Shown here: positions 40,874-48,866 of the stretch, in pieces
How the letters are laid out: each line of letters opens with the position of its first letter
How positions within the stretch are numbered: the stretch's first letter is position 1
DNA from: Rathayibacter sp. VKM Ac-2879
Lineage (GTDB): Bacteria > Actinomycetota > Actinomycetes > Actinomycetales > Microbacteriaceae
Reading direction: 5' to 3'
Length of the DNA: 64,000 bases
NCBI RefSeq assembly: GCF_015351245.1
Contig: NZ_JADKSO010000001.1
Coordinates: 62,001 to 126,000 of the forward strand
The notes under the pieces: model-generated
The model's input: only the letters and a program-made list of their open reading frames with translations
What the model was told of the DNA's origin: nothing
Databases searched by the model: none
Translations under genes and position numbers: made by a program

Positions 40874-41467
40874 GTGGAGGTGCTTCGTCAGCGGACGCCA
40901 CACGCGCCGACTGCAGCAACCGGTACGACAGCGCCGCAGGGCTCAGAGTGTTCGCGGTCAGATTGAAGGGCTACACCAGCCCCACGCAGATCGTGGTGCG
41001 GATGCACGCCGACGTTGATGAGGCCCGTCCCGCGCGCGAAGCGCTCACGGCGCATTCGAGGCCGAGTCGCGGCAAGGGTGATGCGCCGTCATCCAGGGCC
41101 GTACAGGGGACCGCGGCAATTGCAGCCGGGACCGCGAAGGCCGAGGCCGGGGAGGGGCCGATACGGCAGCATCCCATTAAAAATGCAATCCGATTGTAGA
41201 AGGAGCCGATGACTTAGTGGCTTCCGCCCGATATCCTTGAGTTCCGGTTTTCACATCCGGGCCCGGGATGCCGTCGGGGTCAGGCGGAAATTGGGACGTC
41301 TGTTTTGGAGTTAGGTGCATGAGACGAAGAAGAGAAAGGAACTTTTGCCAACAGGCTTTGACCAGGCGCATTACCACCTCGCTTTCTCGTGGAGAATTAT
41401 AAATCCACGCTACCCTGCTGAAGATTTCAGGTGAATGGAGTTGGGTAATCTCTTCCATGCGGCCGCC
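40874..41467. other. Gene-poor stretch with an AT-rich half
   Basis: 594 bases without a supportable gene. The left part is GC-rich; its minus strand contains NLTANTLSPAALSYRLLQSARVASADEA near 40880-40965, which looks like the tail of some protein but has no start. The right half (about 41165-41460) is clearly AT-richer than anything around it except the scar at 12.4 kb. It includes short runs such as TTAAAAATGCAATCC. A frame reading MEEITQLHSPEIFSRV exists on the minus strand, but codon use and content do not support it. Probably foreign or decayed DNA. Confidence 0.45.
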
Positions 41468-42115
41468 TCAGAGCAAGCGCCGCACCGAGGCCCAGGCGGT
41501 GAGCTCGTAGCGCGACGAGAGCTGGAGCTTGCGGAGCACCGCGGACACGTGGGACTCGACGGTCTTGACCGAGATGAAGAGCTCGGCAGCAGCCTCCTTG
41601 TAGGCGTAGCCGCGCGCGATGAGCCTCATCACCTCCCGCTCGCGGGCCGAAAGGCGGTCGAGTTCGTCGACCGACTCCGCTTGTTCGCCCGAGAGGGCAC
41701 CGAACGCGTCGAGGACGAAGCCGGCCAGACGGGGCGAGAAGACAGCGTCGCCTCCGGCTACCGCGAGCACCGCACGGCTGACCTCGGCGCCCGAACTGGC
41801 CTTGGTGATGTAGCCACGGGCGCCGGCACGGATCACACCGACGACGTCCTCGGCGGCGTCGGAGACGCTGAGCGCCAGGAAGCGCACCGCGTCGAGGAGC
41901 GCAGCGCTGCGCCGGAGCACCTCGGCACCGCCTCCGCCTGCGCCGCCCGGCAGGTGCACGTCGAGCAGCACGACGTCAGGTCTCAGGGCGACGACGAGCT
42001 CGACAGCCGCGTCGACATCGGCCGCCTCACCCACGACGTCGAGCTCGGGGGAGAGATCGGTGCGGAGCCCCGAGCGGAAGATCGAATGGTCGTCGACCAG
42101 CACGACGCGGATCAC
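41468..42115 (-). CDS. LuxR-type response regulator of PspC-kinase pair
   Basis: 215 aa. Receiver domain residues 1-118: VVLVDDHSIFRSGLR, PDVVLLDVHLPGGAG (phosphoacceptor Asp), LALSVSDAAEDVVGVIRAGARGYITKAS (conserved Lys). A Gly-rich insertion (GGAGGGGAEVL) widens the loop after the Asp. DNA-binding LuxR domain about 150-212: RLSAREREVMRLIARGYAYKEAAAELFISVKTVESHVSAVLRKL. The GTG start overlaps the kinase stop (GTGA), so they are co-translated. By comparison with related operons it probably controls the divergent PspC genes or envelope-stress genes; not shown. Confidence 0.92.
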   Translation of the reverse strand: MIRVVLVDDHSIFRSGLRTDLSPELDVVGEAADVDAAVELVVALRPDVVLLDVHLPGGAGGGGAEVLRRSAALLDAVRFLALSVSDAAEDVVGVIRAGARGYITKASSGAEVSRAVLAVAGGDAVFSPRLAGFVLDAFGALSGEQAESVDELDRLSAREREVMRLIARGYAYKEAAAELFISVKTVESHVSAVLRKLQLSSRYELTAWASVRRLL

Positions 42116-43281
42116 CTCTGCGCCTCTGCCGGAAGCCGCACGTGCACCTCGGTACCCGAGCCGCCCGCCCCTGGCCTGACCGTCGCGCTGCCACCCGCGC
42201 GGGCCATCCGCCCGATGATCGACTCCCGGATGCCGAGACGCTCGCCGGGCACCGCACCCAGATCGACGCCGGGGCCGCGGTCGTGGACGAAGACGTCGAC
42301 CCCGGCGGCGGAGGACTCCAGATAGACCGACACCTCGCCTCCCGCGTGTCGCGCGGCGTTGAGCATCGCCTCCCGGGTCGCGGCGAGCACGGAGGCGGCA
42401 CCCGGCACCGACGCGCCCACCGCGACCACGTCGAGCTGCGCCGGGTAGTCGAGCTCGATCGCCGCGGCGATGGCGCGGACCTCGGCCGCCAGGTCGTTCG
42501 CAACGGGCACGTCGCGCTCGAAGAGCCAGTCACGCAGCTCCCGTTCTTGAGCGCGTGCGATGCGGGCGACCTCGCTCGAGGCTCCCGCGCGGTTCTGGAT
42601 GAGCGCGAGCGTCTGCAGCACCGAGTCGTGAAGATGGGCGGCGATCTCGGCGCGCTGCTCCTCGCGCACGCGTGCGGCACGTTCGCCCATCAACTCGGTC
42701 CACAGCGTCAGGATGCGGGGCGCGGCGAGCACGCCCGCGGCGATCAGCAGCACCCCGACGGCGAGGACGGCATTGATCGCGCTCGGCCGCGCCGCCAGCA
42801 CAGCGGCTCCGGCGACGACGAGTGCCGCGCAGGAGGCGAGACGCACGAAGGAGGAGGAGCGCGCGGACCGCGACGGATCCCCGCGATCGGGACCGAGACT
42901 CCAGGCAACGGCTCCGCCGGAGAACAGCGCGGCGGCCGCGAGCGCGCGGGTGACGTCTCCGTCGTCGCCACGACGCAAGGCCAGGGCGACCGCGATCGCC
43001 GCGCCTCCCGCGGCGACGGCGAGGAGGGCGGCGACGGGGACTCGTCGGCGCACGCCCGGCTCCTCGTGGACGTCACGGAGAGGGACGAAGGCCCAGAGCC
43101 ACAGGTAGAGGAGCGCCCCGCCGCCACCCAGAGCGGTCGCGACCACCGCGAAGAAGCGGATCGACCCCGGGGCGCGACCCAGATGCTCGGCGAGCGCCGC
43201 ACACACGCCACCGAGGACGACCCTGCGGGGTCGACGCAGCGGCGGACGGACCGCTGTGCTCGAGAGGGAGGGAGTGCTCAC
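42112..43281 (-). CDS. PspC-domain sensor histidine kinase
   Basis: 389 aa from GTG (a TTG four codons earlier is possible). A PspC domain comes first (RPRRVVLGGVCAALAEHLGRAPGSIRFFAVVATALGGGGALLYLWLWAFVPL), then further membrane helices to about residue 190. A HisKA_3-like helix follows (EEQRAEIAAHLHDSVLQTLALIQNRAG, phosphoacceptor His), and a HATPase with REAMLNAARHAGG, VFVHDRGPGVDLGAVPGERLGIRESIIGRM. The LHDSVLQTLALIQ form is the usual one in actinobacterial PspC kinases. A PspC domain in the sensor suggests detection of membrane stress. Divergent from a second PspC protein 104 bases away. Confidence 0.9.
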   Translation of the reverse strand: MSTPSLSSTAVRPPLRRPRRVVLGGVCAALAEHLGRAPGSIRFFAVVATALGGGGALLYLWLWAFVPLRDVHEEPGVRRRVPVAALLAVAAGGAAIAVALALRRGDDGDVTRALAAAALFSGGAVAWSLGPDRGDPSRSARSSSFVRLASCAALVVAGAAVLAARPSAINAVLAVGVLLIAAGVLAAPRILTLWTELMGERAARVREEQRAEIAAHLHDSVLQTLALIQNRAGASSEVARIARAQERELRDWLFERDVPVANDLAAEVRAIAAAIELDYPAQLDVVAVGASVPGAASVLAATREAMLNAARHAGGEVSVYLESSAAGVDVFVHDRGPGVDLGAVPGERLGIRESIIGRMARAGGSATVRPGAGGSGTEVHVRLPAEAQR

Positions 43282-43385
43282 TGCAGCATCCAAACAGGTC
43301 GCCGGGGTCGCCGGGGTGTGAGTCAGGGTCGGATCAGGGGTTCCCCCGATGGTCGACGGCGGTGGAGGAGCGGGACACTCTCACC

Positions 43386-44939
43386 ATGACAGCAACGAGC
43401 ACGCCCGAGGCAGCCGACCCAGGGCCTTCGACACCGGACCCGAGCGACACCGGCCCCGCCGACCCCAACCGGGCCGCCGCGCCCGAGAACCGCTTCCTGC
43501 TCTGGCTCCGGTCGCTCGACCTGTCGCGCCGGCCCGGGTGGATCGGTGGCGTCTGCGCAGGCGTCGCCGAGCGTCTGGGCATCGATCCGCTCATCGTCCG
43601 CGGCGTCTTCGTGGTGGTCGCTGTGCTCGGCGGCCCGGCGTTCCTCTTCTACGCCGCCGCATGGCTGCTGCTGCCCGACGACGAGGGCATCCTTCCGATC
43701 GAACAACTCCTCAGGAGGCGCCTGGACCGCGTGCACGCCGGCATCGGCGTGCTGGTGCTCGCGTCGATGCTTCCCGTCGCGCAGGGGTTCTGGTCGCTCG
43801 GTGGCGCCTTCACCGGGGCGGCGCCCTGGGTCCCCGCCACTGGCCGGGCCCTGTGGACGGCGGTCGTGCTGGGCCTCATCGTCGTGTTCGTGGTCTGGAT
43901 CGCCCGCCGAGCGGGTCGGGCCGAGCGCACTCCTCCGCCCGGCCAGAGCCCCGCGACCGATGCCGCCTCGGGCGGAACGCCGTCGAGCGCAGCGCCCCTC
44001 CTCCCCCCGCAGCGCCCGACCGAGTTGCGGCCGACCTCCCCCGAAGAGCTCACCGTGTGGCGGGAGCGTCAGGAGACATGGAAGGCCGAGCGGGAGGCGT
44101 TCCGCGCCCAGGAGATCGCTACCGCACGCGCGACAGCGCAGGCGCGAGCTGAGGAGGCGCGTGCGCGGGCCCACGCGATCACTGCGGCCCGTCTCGAGCG
44201 CCGGCGCCTCCGCCGCGAGGCGAACCCTCGGCTCCGAGCGGGCGCGACCCTACTCGCGCTGGGGGCCTCCGCTCTCGCCGGTGCCCTTGTCTCGCTCACC
44301 GCCTCGGGATCGACCTCGGTCGTCGTCGGTTTCAGCGTTGCGACACTCGTGCTCGCCGTCGCGATCGTCGCCGCCGGGGTCCTCCGCCGACGCGCGATCC
44401 TGCTCATCGCGGTCTCGGTGGTGACGGTGCTGACAGCATCGACCGCTTCGCTGCTGCCGCCCGACCGTCAGCTGCTGCCCCCGGGCGGCTCGTCGACGCT
44501 CTCGAGCGCCTCCCCCGGCAACTACGCGATGCTCGCGGGCACTCTGCAGATCACGGTCAATCCGAAGCAGGGCGGTTCCCTCGACGTCTGGCAGGGAGGG
44601 GGCCACATCACCATCACGGCGCAAAAGGGTGCCGCCGTTCGCGTCGAGTCGACGATGGCGAACGGCTCTATCTGGGTCATCAGGCACACACCGAACGGCG
44701 ATGTCGCGGAGGAGCCGCAGGGCGTTGTCTACAGTCGCGACTCCACGAGCTGGTCTCAGACTTTCGGCACTCCCGATGCCGAGCCCTTCGTGGTGCGGGT
44801 CGCTCAGGGACACGGGTCGATCGGCGTCTACGACACCAGCGGAGCCGACACGACGACCGACTCCACCCCGCGGGGCGCGGACGTCCGCACGACGCGCTCC
44901 ACCGCCGAGACGCCGATCAGCACGGAGGCAGGACGATGA
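43386..44939 (+). CDS. PspC-domain membrane protein with C-terminal beta domain
   Basis: 517 aa. After a Pro/Asp-rich 35 residues comes a PspC domain (RRPGWIGGVCAGVAERLGIDPLIVRGVFVVVAVLGGPAFLFYAAAWLLLPDDEG), two more helices, and a long cytoplasmic stretch rich in Arg/Glu/Ala that should be a coiled coil (about 215-275, WRERQETWKAEREAFRAQEIATARATAQARAEEARARAHAI). Four helices then lead to an outer domain (MLAGTLQITVNPKQGGSLDVWQGGGHITITAQKGAAVRVEST). Its repeated short strands resemble the toast-rack/DUF4097 fold of LiaF-like proteins; that match is inference. Divergent from the PspC kinase, so probably part of the same sensing unit. Confidence 0.82.
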   Translation: MTATSTPEAADPGPSTPDPSDTGPADPNRAAAPENRFLLWLRSLDLSRRPGWIGGVCAGVAERLGIDPLIVRGVFVVVAVLGGPAFLFYAAAWLLLPDDEGILPIEQLLRRRLDRVHAGIGVLVLASMLPVAQGFWSLGGAFTGAAPWVPATGRALWTAVVLGLIVVFVVWIARRAGRAERTPPPGQSPATDAASGGTPSSAAPLLPPQRPTELRPTSPEELTVWRERQETWKAEREAFRAQEIATARATAQARAEEARARAHAITAARLERRRLRREANPRLRAGATLLALGASALAGALVSLTASGSTSVVVGFSVATLVLAVAIVAAGVLRRRAILLIAVSVVTVLTASTASLLPPDRQLLPPGGSSTLSSASPGNYAMLAGTLQITVNPKQGGSLDVWQGGGHITITAQKGAAVRVESTMANGSIWVIRHTPNGDVAEEPQGVVYSRDSTSWSQTFGTPDAEPFVVRVAQGHGSIGVYDTSGADTTTDSTPRGADVRTTRSTAETPISTEAGR

Positions 44940-45178
44940 CCACACCGACCACGACTACAGAACGTCCCCGGGTCCGCTGGGGCGCCATCATCTGGGGGCT
45001 GGTCCAGGTCGCCGTCGCGATCCTCCTGCTGCTGATCGCCACCGACCCGGGGCTTCGGCGCATCGTCGTCGATGGCGCGCTCTCGCTCCAGCCCGCGGGG
45101 TTCGCCGCGATCGCGATCGCCGCCCTCGGCACCGTCGCCCTGCTGATCGGGCTGGTCAGGGTGCTCCACCGCAGGTGA
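44936..45178 (+). CDS. Two-helix small membrane protein
   Basis: 80 aa overlapping the end of the PspC gene by four bases (ATGA), so co-translated. A Thr-rich N-terminus is followed by two hydrophobic helices (WGAIIWGLVQVAVAILLLLIA and FAAIAIAALGTVALLIGLV) and a short basic tail VLHRR. Similar two-helix proteins follow PspC genes in other actinobacteria and may assist the sensing complex. No named family is evident. Confidence 0.75.
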   Translation: MTTPTTTTERPRVRWGAIIWGLVQVAVAILLLLIATDPGLRRIVVDGALSLQPAGFAAIAIAALGTVALLIGLVRVLHRR

Positions 45179-45190
45179 CGCGCGATACCG

Positions 45191-45238
45191 GCCGAGGGGG
45201 CCTGTCAGCGACCATGTCGCAGGACAGGGCCCCTCGGC
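45191..45238. terminator. Strong bidirectional terminator
   Basis: GCCGAGGGGGCCTGTC (45191-45206) and GACAGGGCCCCTCGGC (45223-45238) pair in 15 of 16 positions around a 16-base loop, between the convergent PspC operon and ubiA gene. Confidence 0.75.
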
Positions 45239-45262
45239 GCGCTGGCTCACGACGGAGCCGGC

Positions 45263-46144
45263 TCAGCCCGTCGTCCGCGTCAGGATCGCGACGATGAACA
45301 GCGCCGCCCACAGACCGCCGCACACCAGAAGTCGCACGTTCCCGAGCACGATGTCCTCGGGAGTCGACGCCCGCCCCCGCTCGATGTCGAGCGCATACAG
45401 GAACAGCGCAGCGCCGAACGGCAGCACCGAGGCCATCGACAGCAGCGAGTTCTCGCCGTTGATGAACAGCGCCCACAGCGCATAGGAGATCATCGTCAGC
45501 GACGCCGCGACGGACCAGACGAAGCGCAGGTATCCCGGCGTATACACCGCGAGAGTCGTCCGGGTGTGGCTGTCCTCGCGCCCCTCGCTCTCCAGCTTCT
45601 CGGAGTAGCGCTTGCCGGCCACCATGAACAGCGAGCCCGACGAGACGGCGAGCAGGAACCACTGCGTCAGCGGGATGTCCGCGACCGCCGCGCCGGAGAT
45701 CGCGCGCAGCACGAATCCGCCGGCCACGATCAGGATGTCGAGCACCGGCTCGTGCTTGAGCCAGATGCAGTACGAGACCTGCATCACGAGGTACGCGGCG
45801 AGCGTGAGCGCGAACCACGTGTATCCGGCGAGGAAGGTCACGAGCATCGGCACGACCATCAGCACGAGGGAGGCGACCCACGCGACGCGCAGGGGCAGGT
45901 CGCCCGAGGCGATGGCCCGGAAGCGCTTCGTCGGGTGCAGGCGATCGGACTCGATGTCGAGGAGGTCGTTGAGCAGGTATCCACCCGAGGAGGCGAGGCT
46001 GAACGCGACCACCGCGAGGAGGCTGGCGAGGAGAATCGGCGGTTCGACGATGCGGGCCGAGGCAACGGGAGCGGCGAGCACGAGGACGTTCTTCAGCCAC
46101 TGTCGGGGACGCATGGCGGCGATCAGCGCGCGAGCGGTATTCAC
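45263..46144 (-). CDS. ubiA: Decaprenyl-phosphate phosphoribosyltransferase-like UbiA protein
   Basis: 293 aa, nine membrane helices. First Asp-rich motif SSGGYLLNDLLDIESDRLHPTKRFRAIASGDL matches the N-D-x-x-D-x-x-x-D-R-x-H-P-x-K-R-x-R-x-I-A form of Rv3806c, which adds 5-phosphoribose to decaprenyl phosphate, the first step to decaprenyl-phospho-arabinose. Second motif lies in VAGKRYSEKLESEGREDSHTRTTLAVYTPGYLRFVWS. The H-P-x-K-R-x-R signature separates it from quinone and heme UbiA enzymes. It starts at GTG and is divergent from gtrA-dprE1-dprE2 across 138 bases, which strengthens the assignment. Confidence 0.88.
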   Translation of the reverse strand: MNTARALIAAMRPRQWLKNVLVLAAPVASARIVEPPILLASLLAVVAFSLASSGGYLLNDLLDIESDRLHPTKRFRAIASGDLPLRVAWVASLVLMVVPMLVTFLAGYTWFALTLAAYLVMQVSYCIWLKHEPVLDILIVAGGFVLRAISGAAVADIPLTQWFLLAVSSGSLFMVAGKRYSEKLESEGREDSHTRTTLAVYTPGYLRFVWSVAASLTMISYALWALFINGENSLLSMASVLPFGAALFLYALDIERGRASTPEDIVLGNVRLLVCGGLWAALFIVAILTRTTG

Positions 46145-46217
46145 GGCGTCTCCCCCTTTGGAGAACAGGGCCGGCGGGGCGGCCGATCGGTTAGGTCACG
46201 GTGTCGCGGGGCCAACC

Positions 46218-46223
46218 TACAAT
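46218..46223 (+). promoter_or_regulatory. -10 hexamer of the gtrA-dprE1-dprE2 operon
   Basis: TACAAT, five of six bases of the consensus, lies 59 bases upstream of the gtrA start in the divergent gap; no clear -35 is seen. Confidence 0.45.
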
Positions 46224-46282
46224 CAGGGGGAACGTGCCGGATCCGCGCCGTTCCAGCGATCGACACCCTGGGGGAGGCTCGG

Positions 46283-46693
46283 ATGCGAACCGCCTCCCTG
46301 TACGTTTTCTTCGCGATCCTTGCAACGGCGGTCAACCTGGGCACCCAGATGCTCGCCGAACTCGTGCTGAGCGGCGGCTGGGCGACCCCGATCGCCGTGC
46401 TCTGCGGCACCCTGACGGGGGTGATCACGAAGTACGTCCTCGACAAGCGCTACATCTTCCGGCACGAGACGATGAATGCAGCACACGGCATCAAGACCTT
46501 CGTCCTCTACGGCGTGATGAGCGGCGTGACGACCCTCGTCTTCTGGGGCTTCGAGTTCGGTTTCGAGGCCCTGTTCGGCACCGACCTCGCCCGCTACACG
46601 GGGGCGGTGATCGGCTTGGCCATCGGCTACGCCGCCAAGTACTTCCTCGACAAGAACATCACCTTCCAAGGCCCCCGAGAGGAGCCCGCATGA
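46283..46693 (+). CDS. GtrA family membrane protein
   Basis: 136 aa with four membrane helices: LYVFFAILATAVNLGTQMLAELVL, WATPIAVLCGTLTGVITKYVLDKRYIF, IKTFVLYGVMSGVTTLVFWGFEFGFEALF and YTGAVIGLAIGYAAKYFLDKNITF. The paired K-Y-x-L-D-K-R/N-x-x-F ends are the GtrA hallmark. In M. tuberculosis the GtrA protein Rv3789 precedes dprE1 and dprE2 and is proposed to help handle or scaffold decaprenyl-phospho-arabinose synthesis. The same order occurs here, and the stop overlaps dprE1 by four bases. Confidence 0.88.
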   Translation: MRTASLYVFFAILATAVNLGTQMLAELVLSGGWATPIAVLCGTLTGVITKYVLDKRYIFRHETMNAAHGIKTFVLYGVMSGVTTLVFWGFEFGFEALFGTDLARYTGAVIGLAIGYAAKYFLDKNITFQGPREEPA

Positions 46694-47988
46694 CCGTCGC
46701 CGTCTCGTCGTGGGGGCTGCTCTCGCATGATCGGCACCGGGTCGTCGCCATCACGAGCGCCGAGCAGGCGCAGACCGAGCTGGCCCGCGGCGAGGGAGGC
46801 GTGGCCCGCGGCGCGGGCCGCAGTTACGGGGATGTCGCGCTCAACGGCGGCGGGGCGCTCTGGGACTTCAGCGGATTCGACCGGCTGCTGGGGTTCGAGG
46901 AGGAGACAGGGGTACTCCGCGCCGAGCCGGGCGTCCTCCTCAAGGACATCCAGGCCGTCTTCGCCCCCCGCGGCTGGATGCTGCCCGTCACCCCGGGCAC
47001 CAAGAACGTGACGCTCGCCGGCGCGATCGCAAACGACGTGCACGGCAAGAACCACTCCTCCGCGGGCACGTTCGGACGGCATCTGGTGTCGTTCACGCTC
47101 ATGCGCAGCGACGGCTCGTCGTCGCGCTGCACACCGACCGAGAACGTCGCGCTGTTCGAGGCGACGGTCGGCGGCCTCGGACTCACCGGCCTGATCGTCG
47201 AGGTCGAGCTGGCGCTCGCGCGTGTTCCCGGGCCGTGGCTCGTGACCGAGGACGTGCCCTTCGCGTCGCTCGAGCAGTACCTCGCGCTCGTCGACGAGTC
47301 GAGGGACGTCTTCGAGCACACGGTCGCGTGGATCGACGTGACCACGGGAGGCGGCCGGCGCGGCGTGTACTCGCGCGGCGACTCGACCGCCGCTCCCGAG
47401 CTGCACGTGACCCGCGGGCGCAGCGTACGCGTGCCGTTCGAGTTCCCGCTCTCGGTGGTCAACCGGGCGACGCTGCCGCTGCTCAACCGCGCGTACTACC
47501 GGCTGAAGGCGAGCCGCGCCGGCCGCTCGGTGCAGCACTACGAGCAGTTCTACTACCCGCTCGACGCGATCGAGGGCTGGAACGGCATGTACGGCCCGCG
47601 CGGCTTCTACCAGTACCAGAGCACGGTGCCGTGGGAGGGGGCGCTCGAGGTCACGCGTTCGATGCTCGCGACGATCGCCGCCTCGGGCACCGGCTCGTTC
47701 CTCGGGGTACTCAAGTCCTTCGGCGAGCTGGAGTCTCCGGGACTGTTGAGCTTCCCCGCGCCGGGCGTGTGCTTCGCGCTCGACTTCCCCCGCACCTCCG
47801 CCGCGCTCCCACTGTTCGAGCGCCTCGACGAGCTCGTGCTCGCCGTCGGCGGTCGTCTCTACCCCGCCAAGGACGCGCGCATGTCGCGCGAGATGTTCGA
47901 GGCCGGCTACCCGCGCCTCGCCGATTTCACCGCCCAGCGCGACCCGGGAATCTCCTCCGGCTTCTCGCGCCGAGTACTCGGGAGCTGA
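46690..47988 (+). CDS. dprE1: DprE1-like FAD oxidase (decaprenylphospho-ribose 2'-oxidase)
   Basis: 432 aa, vanillyl-alcohol-oxidase type flavoprotein. ARGEGGVARGAGRSYGDVALNGGGALWDFSGFDRLLGF is the FAD-binding segment, and TPGTKNVTLAGAIANDVHGKNHSSAGTFGRHLVSFTLMRSDG contains the G-x-x-x-x-D-V-H-G-K-N-H signature of DprE1. QFYYPLDAIEGWNGMYGPRGFYQYQ and GGRLYPAKDARMSREMFEAGYPRL also match. In a by-eye alignment, the Cys of the benzothiazinone site (PGWNICVDFP in M. tuberculosis) is Ala here (PGVCFALDFP). Together with dprE2 it converts the ribose to an arabinose form. Overlaps gtrA by ATGA. Confidence 0.88.
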   Translation: MTVAVSSWGLLSHDRHRVVAITSAEQAQTELARGEGGVARGAGRSYGDVALNGGGALWDFSGFDRLLGFEEETGVLRAEPGVLLKDIQAVFAPRGWMLPVTPGTKNVTLAGAIANDVHGKNHSSAGTFGRHLVSFTLMRSDGSSSRCTPTENVALFEATVGGLGLTGLIVEVELALARVPGPWLVTEDVPFASLEQYLALVDESRDVFEHTVAWIDVTTGGGRRGVYSRGDSTAAPELHVTRGRSVRVPFEFPLSVVNRATLPLLNRAYYRLKASRAGRSVQHYEQFYYPLDAIEGWNGMYGPRGFYQYQSTVPWEGALEVTRSMLATIAASGTGSFLGVLKSFGELESPGLLSFPAPGVCFALDFPRTSAALPLFERLDELVLAVGGRLYPAKDARMSREMFEAGYPRLADFTAQRDPGISSGFSRRVLGS

Positions 47989-47989
47989 C

Positions 47990-48739
47990 ATGACCACTGG
48001 AACCCCCTCGAAGATCGTCGTGGTCGGAGCGACCTCGGCCATCGCCGAGCGCACGTTGCGGCTCTGGCTCGGCACCGGAGCCCGCTCCGCGCTGCTGGTC
48101 GGGCGCGACTCCGCCCGGCTTGAGGCGCTCGCGACCGACCTGCGGGTGCGCTACCCCGCCGCCGATCTCGCCATCGAGGCCGTCGACCTCACCGATCCGG
48201 CCGCGATCGCCTCCGTGGTCGCCTCCTCGCTGACGGGCGGGGCACCCGACACCGTGCTGATCGCGCACGGCGCGATGACGAGCCAGGAGGAGGCGTCCGC
48301 CGACCTCGCCGTCGCCCGCGACGTGCTCGTGGTCACCGGAGTCTCGGTGGCGCTGTGGATGGAGGCGTACGCGAACGCGCTCGTCTCGGGCACCATCGGC
48401 GTGATCGGCTCGGTCGCCGGCGACCGCGGCCGCAAGACCAACTACGTCTACGGCTCCGCGAAGGGGCTCGTCGAGCGTTTCGCGCAGGGGCTCCAGCACC
48501 GCCTCGCCGGCTCTCGGCTCTCGGTCGTGCTGATCAAGCCGGGACCGACCGACACTCCGATGACCGCCCACCTCAAGCAGTCCGGCGCCTCACTCGCGTC
48601 GGTGGAGTCGGTGGCGAAGGACGTCGCTGCGGCCCTCTCGAGCGGCAGGCCCGTCGCCTACACCCCCGCGAAGTGGCGCGTCATCATGACGGTGATCACG
48701 CTGCTCCCAGCGCCTGTCTTCAACCGCCTCAACATCTGA
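47990..48739 (+). CDS. dprE2: DprE2-like SDR 2'-ketoreductase
   Basis: 249 aa short-chain dehydrogenase. KIVVVGATSAIAERTLRLWLGTGARSALLVGRD is the Rossmann start, with the G-A-T-S-A-I-A form characteristic of DprE2. The catalytic Ser-Tyr-Lys set lies in IGVIGSVAGDRGRKTNYVYGSAKGLVERFAQGLQHRL. IKPGPTDTPMTAH follows. The C-terminal amphipathic end MTVITLLPAPVFNRLNI is also as in DprE2. It reduces the keto intermediate from DprE1 to decaprenyl-phospho-arabinose. It begins one base after the dprE1 stop. Confidence 0.9.
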   Translation: MTTGTPSKIVVVGATSAIAERTLRLWLGTGARSALLVGRDSARLEALATDLRVRYPAADLAIEAVDLTDPAAIASVVASSLTGGAPDTVLIAHGAMTSQEEASADLAVARDVLVVTGVSVALWMEAYANALVSGTIGVIGSVAGDRGRKTNYVYGSAKGLVERFAQGLQHRLAGSRLSVVLIKPGPTDTPMTAHLKQSGASLASVESVAKDVAAALSSGRPVAYTPAKWRVIMTVITLLPAPVFNRLNI

Positions 48740-48784
48740 GACGCTGGCTGCGCGCCCCGCGGAGCGCCCGGCACCGAAGAGTGC

Positions 48785-48801
48785 GAAGAGCGATGCTCTT
48801 C
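48785..48801. terminator. Terminator hairpin after dprE2
   Basis: GAAGAGC-GAT-GCTCTTC, perfect 7-bp stem, between the convergent dprE2 and the next minus-strand gene. Confidence 0.5.
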
Positions 48802-48866
48802 ATCGGATCCAGATAAAGCGGCATTGACCTTGTCACAATGCTCCAATGGCGAAGGAGCAGGACGAG

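Noticed and set aside
40948-41199. An 83-codon plus-strand frame after the IS
   Set aside because: No ribosome binding site, biased low-complexity composition, and it ends in the AT-rich part. No family likeness.
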